Assembly (NCBI RefSeq): GCF_051857475.1
Contig: NZ_JBPZGZ010000002.1
Location: forward strand, 1,054,001-1,118,000
Direction of reading: 5' to 3'
Source of the DNA: Pelomonas sp051857475
Lineage (GTDB): Bacteria > Pseudomonadota > Gammaproteobacteria > Burkholderiales > Burkholderiaceae_C
Length of the DNA: 64,000 nucleotides
The translations under genes were made by a program, and so were the position numbers. Below are positions 24,523 to 33,627 of the stretch, piece after piece (positions within the stretch are counted from its first letter, which is position 1; each line of letters starts with the position of its first letter). The notes beneath the pieces are model-generated. The model saw only the letters and a list, made by a program, of their open reading frames with translations, searched no databases and was not told the origin of the DNA.

Positions 24523-24911
24523 CCGAGCTGCCCGAAGCGGTCGACCTGACGCCCGCCATGCTGCGCCTGCGCTGGCGCGACGGCGCGACCGAACTGCCCG
24601 CTGCCCGTCTGCGCGCCGCCTGCCGCTGCGGTGACTGCCGCGCCGGCCGCAGCCGCAGCGATGAGCGTGCCGCGCAACTAGCCGACGCGCGGCCGGTGGG
24701 CCAGTACGCGCTTCAGCTCGTCTTCAGCGACGGCCACGACCGCGGCATCTATCCCTGGGTCTGGTTGCGCGAGCTGTCATCCGTCGACTCCACCGCTGCC
24801 GGCTTGTCCGGCCAGGCTCCGCCCTCGCTGAAAGCCTTCCAGGCCCAGTTCACCCACTTCAGCAGCGAGGCCGCCAGCCACAGCGCCCAGGCCAGCATCA
24901 GCACACGGTAG
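24519..24911 (+). CDS. DUF971 (gamma-butyrobetaine-hydroxylase N-terminal-like) protein
   Basis: 130 residues. The DUF971 core includes LTPAMLRLRWRDGATELPAARLRAACRCGDCR, with a Cys-x-Cys-x2-Cys metal site, and the ending LQLVFSDGHDRGIYPWVWLREL. The domain occurs alone, fused to Mrp/ApbC iron-sulfur carriers, and at the start of butyrobetaine hydroxylases. An accessory role in iron-sulfur assembly for the ferredoxin would fit, by inference. The last 30-40 residues extend beyond the domain and overlap the convergent large membrane-protein gene. Confidence 0.88.
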   Translation: MTELPEAVDLTPAMLRLRWRDGATELPAARLRAACRCGDCRAGRSRSDERAAQLADARPVGQYALQLVFSDGHDRGIYPWVWLRELSSVDSTAAGLSGQAPPSLKAFQAQFTHFSSEAASHSAQASISTR

Positions 24912-27900
24912 AGCCAGACCGGCGCGCTCAGCACCCAGGCGCCGGCCGTGCGGTCGGTGAAGCGGTCGTGCAGCCAGCTCAGCTCGTGGCTGGTGGAGTT
25001 CGGCCCGGCCACCAGCAGGTCGGGGTAGCCGAGCAGGCCGGTGCGCAGTACGTCCAGCAGGGCGCCGACGGCGAACAGCGTCCATAGCACCAGCAGCAGC
25101 TGCACGAGGATGCGCAGCCACCGCGCCGTGTTCGGCAGGGACTGCGTCCAGCGCCGGCGCGCCTCCAGTAGCGCGAACCAGCCGGCCAGCAGCACCAGGG
25201 CCCACAGCGATACCGGTGCCACGCCCAGGGCCAGGATCAGCCAGGCCGGCCGTGCCATCACGCCCGGCAGACCACGTGGCGCGAACCAGGCGATCACCAG
25301 CACGACGACCAGCACGCCCCAGATCAGCACAGCCGGGCCCATCAGCGGCCCGCCGACGGCCAGCACGATGCGGTCCTGGGGCACGTCCAGCGTCAGCGCG
25401 TCGTTGACGCCGGGCAGGCCCAGGGCCAGGCCCGAGTGCTGCCACCAGAAGCCCATGCCCTCGGGCGCGCGCCAGCGCAGCTGCACGTCCTGCGGGCCGG
25501 GCGTCAGCGGCAGGGTCACGGCGCCGTCGCGCAGTTGCAGCGGCAGGGTTTCGCCGCGCAGCTTCACCTCCAGCAGTTCGGCGCCGGCGGTCAGCTTGAT
25601 GGCGTGCGGGCCGCCGAGACTGGCGCGCAGCTTCAGGCTCAGCTGCACATCGGTGCTGCGTTCGCCGGGGTCGAGGGTGGTGCGAACGCTGTCCAGCGTC
25701 AGTGTCTGGCCAGGAACGCCGGCGGGTTTGCGCACCGCCAGCTGCAGCGTCTCGCCGGGCCAGGGCCGCCACTCGGGTTGCCATTGGCCGCCCTGCTGCA
25801 GGGCCGTGGCGGGCAGACCGCTGGCCTCCACATGCCATTGCGTGGAGGCGTCCACCGTCCAGCGCTCGACCTGATTGGCCTCCTTGCCGGCCAGCAGCGT
25901 CAGCGCCTCGCTGGGCTTGAGGCTGCTGGCGACGTCGGCCTCTTCCTCACCGCCGAGCTGCAGGCTGGCCACGCCGCCGTCCACCGTCACGCGGGCATCG
26001 CTGACGGCCTCGCCGGGCAGCAGGGCCCAGCGCACGCGCAGCGGCGCGCGGCTGGGGGCCAGGCGCTGGATATGGGTCTGCACCTGCCAGCGCAGGCCCA
26101 GTTCCAGCAGGCGCTCGACGCGCACCAGGGGCGGCAGGGCGTCGCGCTGGGTGCCCGCATCCTCGCTGCGGGCGCTGCCGGCGCCGGCGGCGCGGCTCAG
26201 CGTGATGGCGCCGGTGCTCTCGCCGCGTGGGTCCAGGCCGGCCAGGGCCCAACCCTTGAGATCGCTCTGCAGCGCGCGTGGCGGCAGCGGCAGCGTGATG
26301 TCCAGGCTGCTGGCACCGCCCACGTCGGCGCTCAGCACCACCTGGTGAACGCCGGCCGGCACGGCCACCAGCAGCCGGCCTTCGTCGTCGCGTCGCGTCG
26401 CGGCGGGCTGGCCGTCCATCGTGACGCTGCCGGGCTGCCAGCCCGTGCCCTGGCCGGGCAGGGGCACGGCGACCAGGGCCTGGGCGTGGATCTCGGCGCG
26501 CAATTGCACCGTCGAGCCCGAGGCGCTGACGAAGAGGCGGGCCAGCTCGGCACAGCGCGGCAGGCAGTCGGGCGGCGCGGCGAGCTTGTCTTGCAGGAGT
26601 TTGAGCTGCTCGGCGCTGGGCCAGTTGGCGGCCTGGGCTTCGCTCGGTTGAGGCGTCAGGCCCAGGGCGAGCAGCAGGGCGGCCGCAACGGCGCCCGCTC
26701 GTGGTGAACGCAGTGGCGGCTTCAAGCCGGTGACGACGATGAGGGCCAGGGCCAGCAGGGCCAGGCCGCCGAGCTTCATCAGCGCTGTGGCCCACGGCGG
26801 CAGCAGCCACAGCCGCAGCGTCTGCTCGGGCGTGACGGGACCGCTCCAGCTCAGTGTGTGGACACGCCAGTTCCAGGTCGGCAGGCCGGGGCCGGTCTGC
26901 ACGCGCGCATTGGGGTCGACGCGCTCCATCGGGGCGCGCTTCTGCACGAGGCTCTCGTACCTGCTCGGCGGCGCCGACTGGACGGAAACCTGGAACGCGG
27001 GCGGGGGCAGACGTTCTTCCACGATGCGCACCTCTCTCGGCCCCGTGACCGCCGCGACAGCACCCGCCGTCCAGGGGACCTGCTCCAGGCTGGGATAGAT
27101 GGACTCCCTGACCTGCTGCACCGCGAAGGGCAGCAGCAGCAGGGCCAGCATGCCCGCCACCGCGAAGCGGCCGCGCGCAAACGCCATCTGCGCGCGGCCC
27201 GCGGGCAGCGCGCGGGCCAGGGCCGTCAAGGCCAGCAGGCCGAACCACAGCACGGCCGGCGGGCTGCCGGGCGTGTGCCAGGTCAGCACCAGGGACAGCC
27301 CGAGCAGCACGCCGACGCGCCAGCCCAGCAGGCGATAGGCCGCCAGCGCGGCCAGCAGCACGAAGAAGAAGTCCCACAGCGTCCACAGGCCGATCCAGGC
27401 GCCAGTGGCGCTGCTGGGCCCCTGGGCATGCAGCAGGCGCCAGCCGGGCGGCAGTTGCAGCTGGGCGCGCAGCTTGTCGACGCTGACGCTCCAGCCGCTG
27501 GCCGGCAGGGCGGTGTCGATAGGCCAGCGGCTGTCGGCTTCGATGGCGGTGTTGCGGTCGCGCACCTCGAAACCGGCGGGGCCGTCGGCGGCCAGGCGGG
27601 TGATGGGCTGGTCGGCACCGTTCAGGGCCGCGCGGCCGAGCTGGCCCGGCGCGGGCATGGCCAGGCGCGAGCTGGCCGACAGCTGGCCCTCGAACTTGTC
27701 GCTGGCGGTCAGGCCGTGTCCGTCGAAGTCCAGCCACAGCCGGCGCTCCAGCTTCAATGCATCCGGGGCCGGCTTGGCATTGCCGCGCTGCAGCTCGGTC
27801 AGCTTCAGCGTCTCGCCGGGCTTGAGGCGGAAGGCCGGCAGGGCGCGCCAGGCATCGGGCATCTCGACCTGGCGCGGGTCGACGCTCGTCGGCCCCTCGG

Positions 27901-28795
27901 GGCGGATCAGCCGCAGGGCCGGCGCCGCCTTGACGACCCAGACCTCCTCGTCGGACGCGCCCTCGGGCAGTTTCAACGCCTGCACCGGCGCCATCAACCG
28001 CGACCGCAGTTCGATGTGCCAGTTGCCCGGCCGGGCCTGCACGATGAGACGGCCGTCATCGGCCAGGCGGGCCGGCAGCGGGCTGTCGAGCTGCATGGCG
28101 CGCAGGCCCGGCAGCAGGGCCTGCGGCAGCTCCACCACGCGGGCGCGGCCGGCCACGCGCAGGTCGAAGGCGGTGGTCACGGTCAGCGGCAGCTCGTCGT
28201 CGATGAGGCGCACGGTCTGCACGCTGACGCTGTCGGTGGCCTCGGCGGGGCTGGCCACGGCGCGCAGCCAGATACGGCCTTCGCCATCAGGCGCGCGTGC
28301 TTGCGTGGCGCCGTCGCTGCTGACGACGATGGTGGCCAGGTTGGCCGGCACGGCCAGGTTCTGCGGCATCTCGGCCCAGGTGATGCGGCCTTCGACGACA
28401 TGGGCACCAGGTGGCAGCCAGACGGCAGGGTGTTCGCTCGCCTCGACGACGGCCAGGGGCTTGCCGCCGGCCTTGACGTCCTGCGGCCAGGCGCCGGCCT
28501 CGCCGGGCAGCACGATGCGGGCCGGTGCGCCGTAGACCTGCACCTCCAGCTTGAACGTCGCCTCACGCGCGCCGGCGCCCAGTTGCAGCCGGCCGGGCCA
28601 GACGCAGACCGGTGTCTCGCCTTCGGCGCTGCCCGCCGGGCAGCCCAGCGGCGGCTGGCCTTGCTGGGCCCAGGGCAGCCAGTCGCGCGTGGCGGCGGGC
28701 AGCTCGGCGGGCGTCAGCGGCGCGGCCTGGGCGACGGTGGCGGCCACAGCCAAGGCCATGGCAAGGCGGCGGATCAGGCGAGTCGGCATCGGCAT
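24749..28795 (-). CDS. large secreted/membrane protein of unknown function (1348 residues)
   Basis: A signal peptide (MPMPTRLIRRLAMALAVAATVAQA) is followed by about 430 residues of beta-rich periplasmic sequence. A cluster of hydrophobic helices lies near 465-590 and another near 675-715. A second long periplasmic part covers about 725-1165, and several helices lie near the C-terminus. The tail is WVNWAWKAFSEGG plus a polar end. I do not recognise a domain. Two repeats of a periplasm-then-helices plan suggest an envelope assembly or transport component. The first gene downstream on the other strand overlaps it by 163 bases. The lipoprotein gene at 28817 precedes it on the same strand, 21 bases away, so the two are probably cotranscribed. 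Confidence 0.8.
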   Translation of the reverse strand: MPMPTRLIRRLAMALAVAATVAQAAPLTPAELPAATRDWLPWAQQGQPPLGCPAGSAEGETPVCVWPGRLQLGAGAREATFKLEVQVYGAPARIVLPGEAGAWPQDVKAGGKPLAVVEASEHPAVWLPPGAHVVEGRITWAEMPQNLAVPANLATIVVSSDGATQARAPDGEGRIWLRAVASPAEATDSVSVQTVRLIDDELPLTVTTAFDLRVAGRARVVELPQALLPGLRAMQLDSPLPARLADDGRLIVQARPGNWHIELRSRLMAPVQALKLPEGASDEEVWVVKAAPALRLIRPEGPTSVDPRQVEMPDAWRALPAFRLKPGETLKLTELQRGNAKPAPDALKLERRLWLDFDGHGLTASDKFEGQLSASSRLAMPAPGQLGRAALNGADQPITRLAADGPAGFEVRDRNTAIEADSRWPIDTALPASGWSVSVDKLRAQLQLPPGWRLLHAQGPSSATGAWIGLWTLWDFFFVLLAALAAYRLLGWRVGVLLGLSLVLTWHTPGSPPAVLWFGLLALTALARALPAGRAQMAFARGRFAVAGMLALLLLPFAVQQVRESIYPSLEQVPWTAGAVAAVTGPREVRIVEERLPPPAFQVSVQSAPPSRYESLVQKRAPMERVDPNARVQTGPGLPTWNWRVHTLSWSGPVTPEQTLRLWLLPPWATALMKLGGLALLALALIVVTGLKPPLRSPRAGAVAAALLLALGLTPQPSEAQAANWPSAEQLKLLQDKLAAPPDCLPRCAELARLFVSASGSTVQLRAEIHAQALVAVPLPGQGTGWQPGSVTMDGQPAATRRDDEGRLLVAVPAGVHQVVLSADVGGASSLDITLPLPPRALQSDLKGWALAGLDPRGESTGAITLSRAAGAGSARSEDAGTQRDALPPLVRVERLLELGLRWQVQTHIQRLAPSRAPLRVRWALLPGEAVSDARVTVDGGVASLQLGGEEEADVASSLKPSEALTLLAGKEANQVERWTVDASTQWHVEASGLPATALQQGGQWQPEWRPWPGETLQLAVRKPAGVPGQTLTLDSVRTTLDPGERSTDVQLSLKLRASLGGPHAIKLTAGAELLEVKLRGETLPLQLRDGAVTLPLTPGPQDVQLRWRAPEGMGFWWQHSGLALGLPGVNDALTLDVPQDRIVLAVGGPLMGPAVLIWGVLVVVLVIAWFAPRGLPGVMARPAWLILALGVAPVSLWALVLLAGWFALLEARRRWTQSLPNTARWLRILVQLLLVLWTLFAVGALLDVLRTGLLGYPDLLVAGPNSTSHELSWLHDRFTDRTAGAWVLSAPVWLYRVLMLAWALWLAASLLKWVNWAWKAFSEGGAWPDKPAAVESTDDSSRNQTQG

Positions 28796-28816
28796 CTCCC
28801 CTTTTGGCGACGGGTG

Positions 28817-30973
28817 TCAGTCGGCTTGCAGTGTCAGCGCCAACAGCATCCAGGAGTCGGCATTGCTTGCGGTCCCATCGGTATCGAACACCACCGGCCC
28901 ATGCTGCATCACCCAGACGGTGTCGCCGACGCGCAGCAGCGGCTGCCATTCGCGCTGCTGCCAAAGCGTGCAGGCACCCTGGCCGGGCAGCGGCTGGTAG
29001 ATGCTGCAGTTGGCCTCGTAGCTGCGCACCGCCTCCAGGCGCCCATCGGCCAGCAGGCGCCACTCGCGGCGGCTGAAGTCGAAGGCGGTGGGCGGCTGGC
29101 CTGCTTCGGTGTACTGGAGCCCGAAGCGGCCGTCGCTGCGCGGCTGGTAGTAGGTGCCCGGGCTGTAGCTGGCAGTGACGTTGGACGCGAAGCTGTGCTG
29201 CCAGAAGGCGCGGTCCAGCGTCGGAATGGCCACCGGGATGACGCTCACTTCCACGGCCGTCTGCGGGCTGCCGTCCGCTCCCAGGTCCTGGATCAGCCAG
29301 CGCGCATCGCCGTGGGCGCCCTTGCCCAGCAAGGTGTACAGATAGGAGTTGCGCGCGAAGTCCACGCGCAGCTTGCCGTCCACCAGGCGCCAATTGCCCT
29401 TCAGGCCCGAGCGCGACAGCGTCAGCTCGGTGGCCGAAGTGATGGTCGCGATGTCCTGATGGGACTCCACCGCGTCCATCAGGAGGCTCAGCGACGAGGG
29501 CACACCGGCCCACTGGGTGCCGACCGCGAAGTCCTCTGCCTTGAAGGCCGGCGTGGCGGTCTGCCGGCGCATGAGGTCGCTGCTGTCGACTTGCCGCACG
29601 CCGAGCACCTGACCGGGCGCCCCCCGCATCACCCGCCCCAGCCGCGTGACCCTGGCGAGCGACGCGCCCTGCGGGCCGCCGACATCGCTGAGGACCAAGC
29701 CCGTGCGGATGAGCTGGAAGGGGACATCTTCGGAGATCTGCAACTGGCCCAGGTAGGTGTAGTCGTAGGGGCGGTAGCTCTCGACCGGGTACTGGTCGTA
29801 GGTGACGGTCGTCGAGTGAGCGCCAGCGGTCCAGTGCACGGCGCGCGGCCGGTCGGTGACGTCGGTGCCGGTGCCGTCGGCGCGCAACGTCAGCGTGCGC
29901 ACGGCCTGGGACCCGGCCTCGTCGCCATAGCTGTAGATCAGCGTCACCGGGGCGCCGCTGGCTGCCGGTGAAGGCGGTGGCGCGTTGAGGGCGGTGTCGC
30001 CCAGCGTGGCCTGGCGGGCGGCTTCGAAATCGACGGCCTTGTCCCGTCGCAGGCTGTTGCGCAAACCGTTCAGTGCCGTGGCGCTGTTCAGCAGCGCGCG
30101 GGTGTCGGCCACGCCGGCCGGCAGGGCGACACCGCCGTCGATGACGAGCTTGGCCGTGGCGGCCACGTCCAGCACGGTCTGCGGCCCGAGGCGCTCCAGT
30201 GCCGCCGTCAGCTCGGCATTGGTCTTGGGCTGTGCGCCTGCTTGAGCGATGAGGCCGGCCTGGGCCGCGCTCAGGTGCGTCAGGTTCAGGGCGGCGTTCT
30301 GCTCGGCGGCCAGCTTGCCATCCTTGGCCGCGGCGGCGAGGCCGCCGATCTCACCGGGCAGGCTGGTCAGCACGACCTTGGACTGGGTGCCGGCGCCCGT
30401 CGCGGTGAGCGTGACGAAATCGCCGGGCTGGCTGCTCCTGACGGCGATGGTGTAGCGGCCATTGGCATCGGCGGTGGCCGTGAAGCTCTGCGCGCCGACA
30501 TCGGCCTTGACTGTGGCGTTGGCGACCGGCGCATCGGTGACCTGGCCCTGCAAGGTCAGCGCGGCCTCCACCGTCACCTTGACCGTGGCCGACTGGCTGG
30601 CCGTGCCGACGCTGAGCTTGTAGCTGAAGCTGTCGGAGCCGAAGAAGCCGGGGCTGGGCGTGTAGGTGATCTTGCTGCCGTCGACGGTGGCCGTGCCGTG
30701 CGCGGGCGCACTGTCCACGGCCACGCTGGCGCTGCCATTGCTGACAGTGTCGTTGTCGGTCACGCCCAGCGCGGTGCCGGCGTTCCAGGCCACGGTGTAG
30801 GCATCCGCTGCCGCCACGGCAGCGGGCGCGGGGGCTGGCGCCGGCGAGGGGGCCGGAGCCGGTGCGGGTGCGTCGGACCCACCGCCGCCGCAGGCGGCCA
30901 GGGTCGAGATCAGCGCGGCGCCGAGGGCGTGGCGGAACAGGGCGCCATCACGGCGCCCGAACTCGTTGGACAT
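28817..30973 (-). CDS. large lipoprotein with cadherin-like domain
   Basis: 718 residues. The lipobox LAAC with Cys28 is followed by a glycine run and a Pro-Ala linker (about 35-50). A cadherin/Big-type domain follows (GVTDNDTVSNGS...AHGTATVDGSKITYTPSPGFFGSDSFSYKL, about 65-130), then a carboxypeptidase-regulatory-like segment (LQGQVTDAPVANATVKADVG). The remaining 500 residues are not recognised. Probably outer-membrane or surface exposed. It lies immediately upstream of, and is likely cotranscribed with, the 1348-residue membrane-protein gene. Confidence 0.82.
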   Translation of the reverse strand: MSNEFGRRDGALFRHALGAALISTLAACGGGGSDAPAPAPAPSPAPAPAPAAVAAADAYTVAWNAGTALGVTDNDTVSNGSASVAVDSAPAHGTATVDGSKITYTPSPGFFGSDSFSYKLSVGTASQSATVKVTVEAALTLQGQVTDAPVANATVKADVGAQSFTATADANGRYTIAVRSSQPGDFVTLTATGAGTQSKVVLTSLPGEIGGLAAAAKDGKLAAEQNAALNLTHLSAAQAGLIAQAGAQPKTNAELTAALERLGPQTVLDVAATAKLVIDGGVALPAGVADTRALLNSATALNGLRNSLRRDKAVDFEAARQATLGDTALNAPPPSPAASGAPVTLIYSYGDEAGSQAVRTLTLRADGTGTDVTDRPRAVHWTAGAHSTTVTYDQYPVESYRPYDYTYLGQLQISEDVPFQLIRTGLVLSDVGGPQGASLARVTRLGRVMRGAPGQVLGVRQVDSSDLMRRQTATPAFKAEDFAVGTQWAGVPSSLSLLMDAVESHQDIATITSATELTLSRSGLKGNWRLVDGKLRVDFARNSYLYTLLGKGAHGDARWLIQDLGADGSPQTAVEVSVIPVAIPTLDRAFWQHSFASNVTASYSPGTYYQPRSDGRFGLQYTEAGQPPTAFDFSRREWRLLADGRLEAVRSYEANCSIYQPLPGQGACTLWQQREWQPLLRVGDTVWVMQHGPVVFDTDGTASNADSWMLLALTLQAD

Positions 30974-31038
30974 GCGGGACTCCCTGATTCATCGGTTTTT
31001 TGCGCCGCGATTGAACCAGAAATGTCCCGAGCCTCAGA

Positions 31039-32130
31039 TCAGGGCTTCACCCGCACGATGCGGCCGTGGGCTTCCAGCACCAGGTAGAGCAGGCCGTCCG
31101 GGCCCTCGCGCACATCGCGCATGCGGCCGGCGTCGACGAAGAGCTTCTCCTGCTCCATGGGCCGGTTGTCGGCGTCGAGCTTGACGCGCTCCAGATAGCC
31201 GAACTTCAGCGAGCCGATGAAGAAGTTGCCCTGCCAGGCCGGGCCGTACTTGGCGCTCTTCAGCCGCACCAGGCCCGAGGGCGCGATGGACGGCACCCAT
31301 TTGACGATGGGCTGCTCCATGCCGGCCTTGGCGAAGATGCCGTCGCCGACCTTGGTGCCGTCGTAGTTCAGGCCGTAGCTGATGACGGGCCAGCCGTAGT
31401 TCAGCTTGGGCTTGATCAGGTTGAGCTCGTCGCCGCCCATCGGGCCGTGTTCGTGCTCCCAGAGCTGGCCCTTGTCGTCCAGGGTCAGGCCTTGCGAATT
31501 GCGATGGCCGTAGCTCCAGATCTCGGGCAGGGCGCCGGGCGTGTTCACGAAGGGGTTGTCGGCCGGCACGCTGCCGTCCTTGCCGACGCGCACGATCTTG
31601 CCGAGGTGATTGTCCAGGGTCTGGGCGCTGTCCCGCTGGCTGAAGCGCTCGCCCATGCTCAGCATCAGCTTGCCGTCGGGCATCTCGACGATGCGGCAGC
31701 CGAAGTGATGCCTGCTCTCAATCTTGGGCTTCTGGCTGAAGATGACCTTGACGTCGGTCAGGCGCTTGCTGTCTTCGCTGAGGCGGGCGCGGGCCAGGGC
31801 CGTGCTGTTGGTCTTGTTGGCACCGGGCTCCGAGAAGCAGAAGTAGATGGTGCGGTTGCGGGCGAAGTCGCTGTCGGTGACGACATCCAGCAGGCCGCCC
31901 TGCACGACGGCATCGACGGCGGGCACGCCGGTGATGGGGGCGCTGGGCTTGCCGCCGGCCTTGGCCGTGCGCATGGTGCCATCACGCTCGGTGATGAGGA
32001 ACTGGCCGTCGGGCAGGAAGGCCACGGCCCATGGGGTCTTGAGGCCTTCGACGACGGTTTCGAGTTCGGGGGCGGCCTGGGCGAGGCTGGCTCCCAGGGC
32101 GAGGAGAAGGGGGAGGAGACGCTGGCTCAT
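31039..32130 (-). CDS. PQQ-dependent aldose sugar dehydrogenase (YliI-like)
   Basis: 363 residues with a signal peptide (MSQRLLPLLLALGASLAQA). Family landmarks are LKTPWAVAFLPDGQFLITERDG, SRHHFGCRI, EIWSYGHRNSQGL and WEHEHGPMGGDELNLI, followed by the C-terminal blade ending HGRIVRV. This is the soluble six-bladed beta-propeller sugar dehydrogenase family that uses PQQ and calcium in the periplasm. PQQ synthesis genes are not in the window. Confidence 0.93.
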   Translation of the reverse strand: MSQRLLPLLLALGASLAQAAPELETVVEGLKTPWAVAFLPDGQFLITERDGTMRTAKAGGKPSAPITGVPAVDAVVQGGLLDVVTDSDFARNRTIYFCFSEPGANKTNSTALARARLSEDSKRLTDVKVIFSQKPKIESRHHFGCRIVEMPDGKLMLSMGERFSQRDSAQTLDNHLGKIVRVGKDGSVPADNPFVNTPGALPEIWSYGHRNSQGLTLDDKGQLWEHEHGPMGGDELNLIKPKLNYGWPVISYGLNYDGTKVGDGIFAKAGMEQPIVKWVPSIAPSGLVRLKSAKYGPAWQGNFFIGSLKFGYLERVKLDADNRPMEQEKLFVDAGRMRDVREGPDGLLYLVLEAHGRIVRVKP

Positions 32131-32209
32131 CGGAGTCGGGGGCGTGGGCGCGGGGGACGCGCATCATCGCAGTTGATGGCACGGCATGCCGTTTGCCGGG
32201 CATGCCGCC

Positions 32210-32437
32210 ATGCAGCGCTACCTCAACCGCAACGGTGACTCCGGCGTCGTCGCCTATGAACTCGGCCCGGCCAGCATTGCGGTGCGTTTTGTCGACGGCT
32301 CGGTCTATGTCTACGACGCCGGGAGGCCGGGTGCCGAACAGGTCGACGAGATGAAACGACTCGCCCAGGCCGGGCGGGGCTTGAGCGGCTATATCAGCCG
32401 TTGCGTGCAGCAGAACTTCGCGAAGAAGCTGCGCTAG
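32210..32437 (+). CDS. small KTSC-like protein
   Basis: 75 residues from the ATG at 32210; an in-frame ATG at 32186 adds eight. Strings such as GVVAYELGPASIAVRFVDGSVYVYDAGRPG and GLSGYISRCVQQNFAKKL resemble the KTSC domain, a small domain of uncertain role. The 3' end overlaps the convergent methyltransferase gene by four bases. There is no clear ribosome site. Confidence 0.65.
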   Translation: MQRYLNRNGDSGVVAYELGPASIAVRFVDGSVYVYDAGRPGAEQVDEMKRLAQAGRGLSGYISRCVQQNFAKKLR

Positions 32438-33621
32438 GCGCGCTTCATCACCACCAGCAGGCCATCGACGGCCTCGTCGCTTTCCTTGCGGATGGCGCAG
32501 CGCGTGGACGATTCCGTCGTGAAGCCGTGGGCCGCAGCCAGACGTTGAAGATAGGTCAGCGAATGGGCATAGCGCCGCTTGGCGCCCAGGGCGAAGTCGC
32601 TGCCGTCCTCGCAGGCCTCGACGGAGAAAGCGAACAGGCCACCCGGGCGCAGCGCGGCCGCAGTCGCGGCGAAGACGGCCTCGAGGTCGCCGATATAGAC
32701 GAAGACATCGGCGGCGACGGCGATGTCGAAGCGCCGCGGCTGACCCTCCAGCGCCGCGACGATGTCGCCCTGCACCAGCTCGTCGTACAGGCCCAGCTCC
32801 CGCGCCTTGGCCAGCATCAGGCCGGACAGGTCGACGCCGGTCAGGCGGCCCGCGAGAGGTTGGAGCAGCGGCCCGCACAGGCCGGTGCCGCAGCCGAGGT
32901 CGATGACCTCGCCTCCGGTCGGCGGATGGGCGCGCTGCAGTTCCGCGCACAGCAACTCGGGCGTGCGATAGCCCAGGGTCTTGACGAGGTGGTCGTCGAA
33001 GTTGTGGGCATACATGTCGAACAGGGCCTCGACATAGCCGGCCGGCGCTGTCGACGGCGCGCTGCCGACGCCGAGGGCGGCGAGGGCGTACTGGATCTGA
33101 TCGACGTCCTTGCCCAGGGCCAGGGCCTGCTGGAAGGCCGCGATGGCCTGCGAGCGGCGGTGCAGGGTCAGCAGGCATTCGGCGCGGCCGATCAGGGCCT
33201 CGGGGTAGGCGGGCTGCAGGGCCAGGGCGGCGTCGAAGCTGGCCAGGGCTTCCTCGGGCCGCTCCAGCGCGCGCAGGCTGGTGCCGCGGTTGCGCAGGGC
33301 CTTGGCGTCGCCGGGCCGCACCGCCAGGGCGCGCTCGAAGGCCTGCACCGCTTCCTGGTGGCGGCCCAGGCTGCCCAGGGTGTTGCCGAGATTGGTCAGG
33401 GCGGGGGCGCTGTCGGGGCGCTGGGCCAGGGCGCGTTTCAGCAGGACCAGGGCTTCATCGAAGCGGTCGGTCTGGCCGCAGATGACGCCTTGCAGGTGCA
33501 GGGCGTCGAAATGCGTCGGCGCCGTGCGCAGCACGCGGCGGTAGAGCTGCTCGGCCTCGGCGAGGCGGCCTTGCTGGTGCAGGGCCAGGCCCCGGTCGAA
33601 GTCGCTGGGTTTGGCGGCCAT
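32434..33621 (-). CDS. TPR-repeat protein with C-terminal SAM methyltransferase domain
   Basis: 395 residues. Five or six tetratricopeptide repeats occupy about 5-170 (for example EALVLLKRALAQRPDSAPALTNLGNTLGSLGRHQEA). They are followed by a class I methyltransferase domain with motif I VIDLGCGTGLCGPLL near 240, then LTGVDLSGLMLAKARE and ALRPGGLFAFSVE. The acceptor is unknown; the TPRs may recognise a protein partner. It lies six bases downstream of the zinc-ribbon gene on the same strand. Confidence 0.9.
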   Translation of the reverse strand: MAAKPSDFDRGLALHQQGRLAEAEQLYRRVLRTAPTHFDALHLQGVICGQTDRFDEALVLLKRALAQRPDSAPALTNLGNTLGSLGRHQEAVQAFERALAVRPGDAKALRNRGTSLRALERPEEALASFDAALALQPAYPEALIGRAECLLTLHRRSQAIAAFQQALALGKDVDQIQYALAALGVGSAPSTAPAGYVEALFDMYAHNFDDHLVKTLGYRTPELLCAELQRAHPPTGGEVIDLGCGTGLCGPLLQPLAGRLTGVDLSGLMLAKARELGLYDELVQGDIVAALEGQPRRFDIAVAADVFVYIGDLEAVFAATAAALRPGGLFAFSVEACEDGSDFALGAKRRYAHSLTYLQRLAAAHGFTTESSTRCAIRKESDEAVDGLLVVMKRA

Positions 33622-33627
33622 CGCGCT

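Noticed and set aside
30818..30880. Short tandem repeat in the large lipoprotein gene
   Set aside because: It encodes the Pro-Ala linker after the lipobox, a common low-complexity spacer, not a DNA element.
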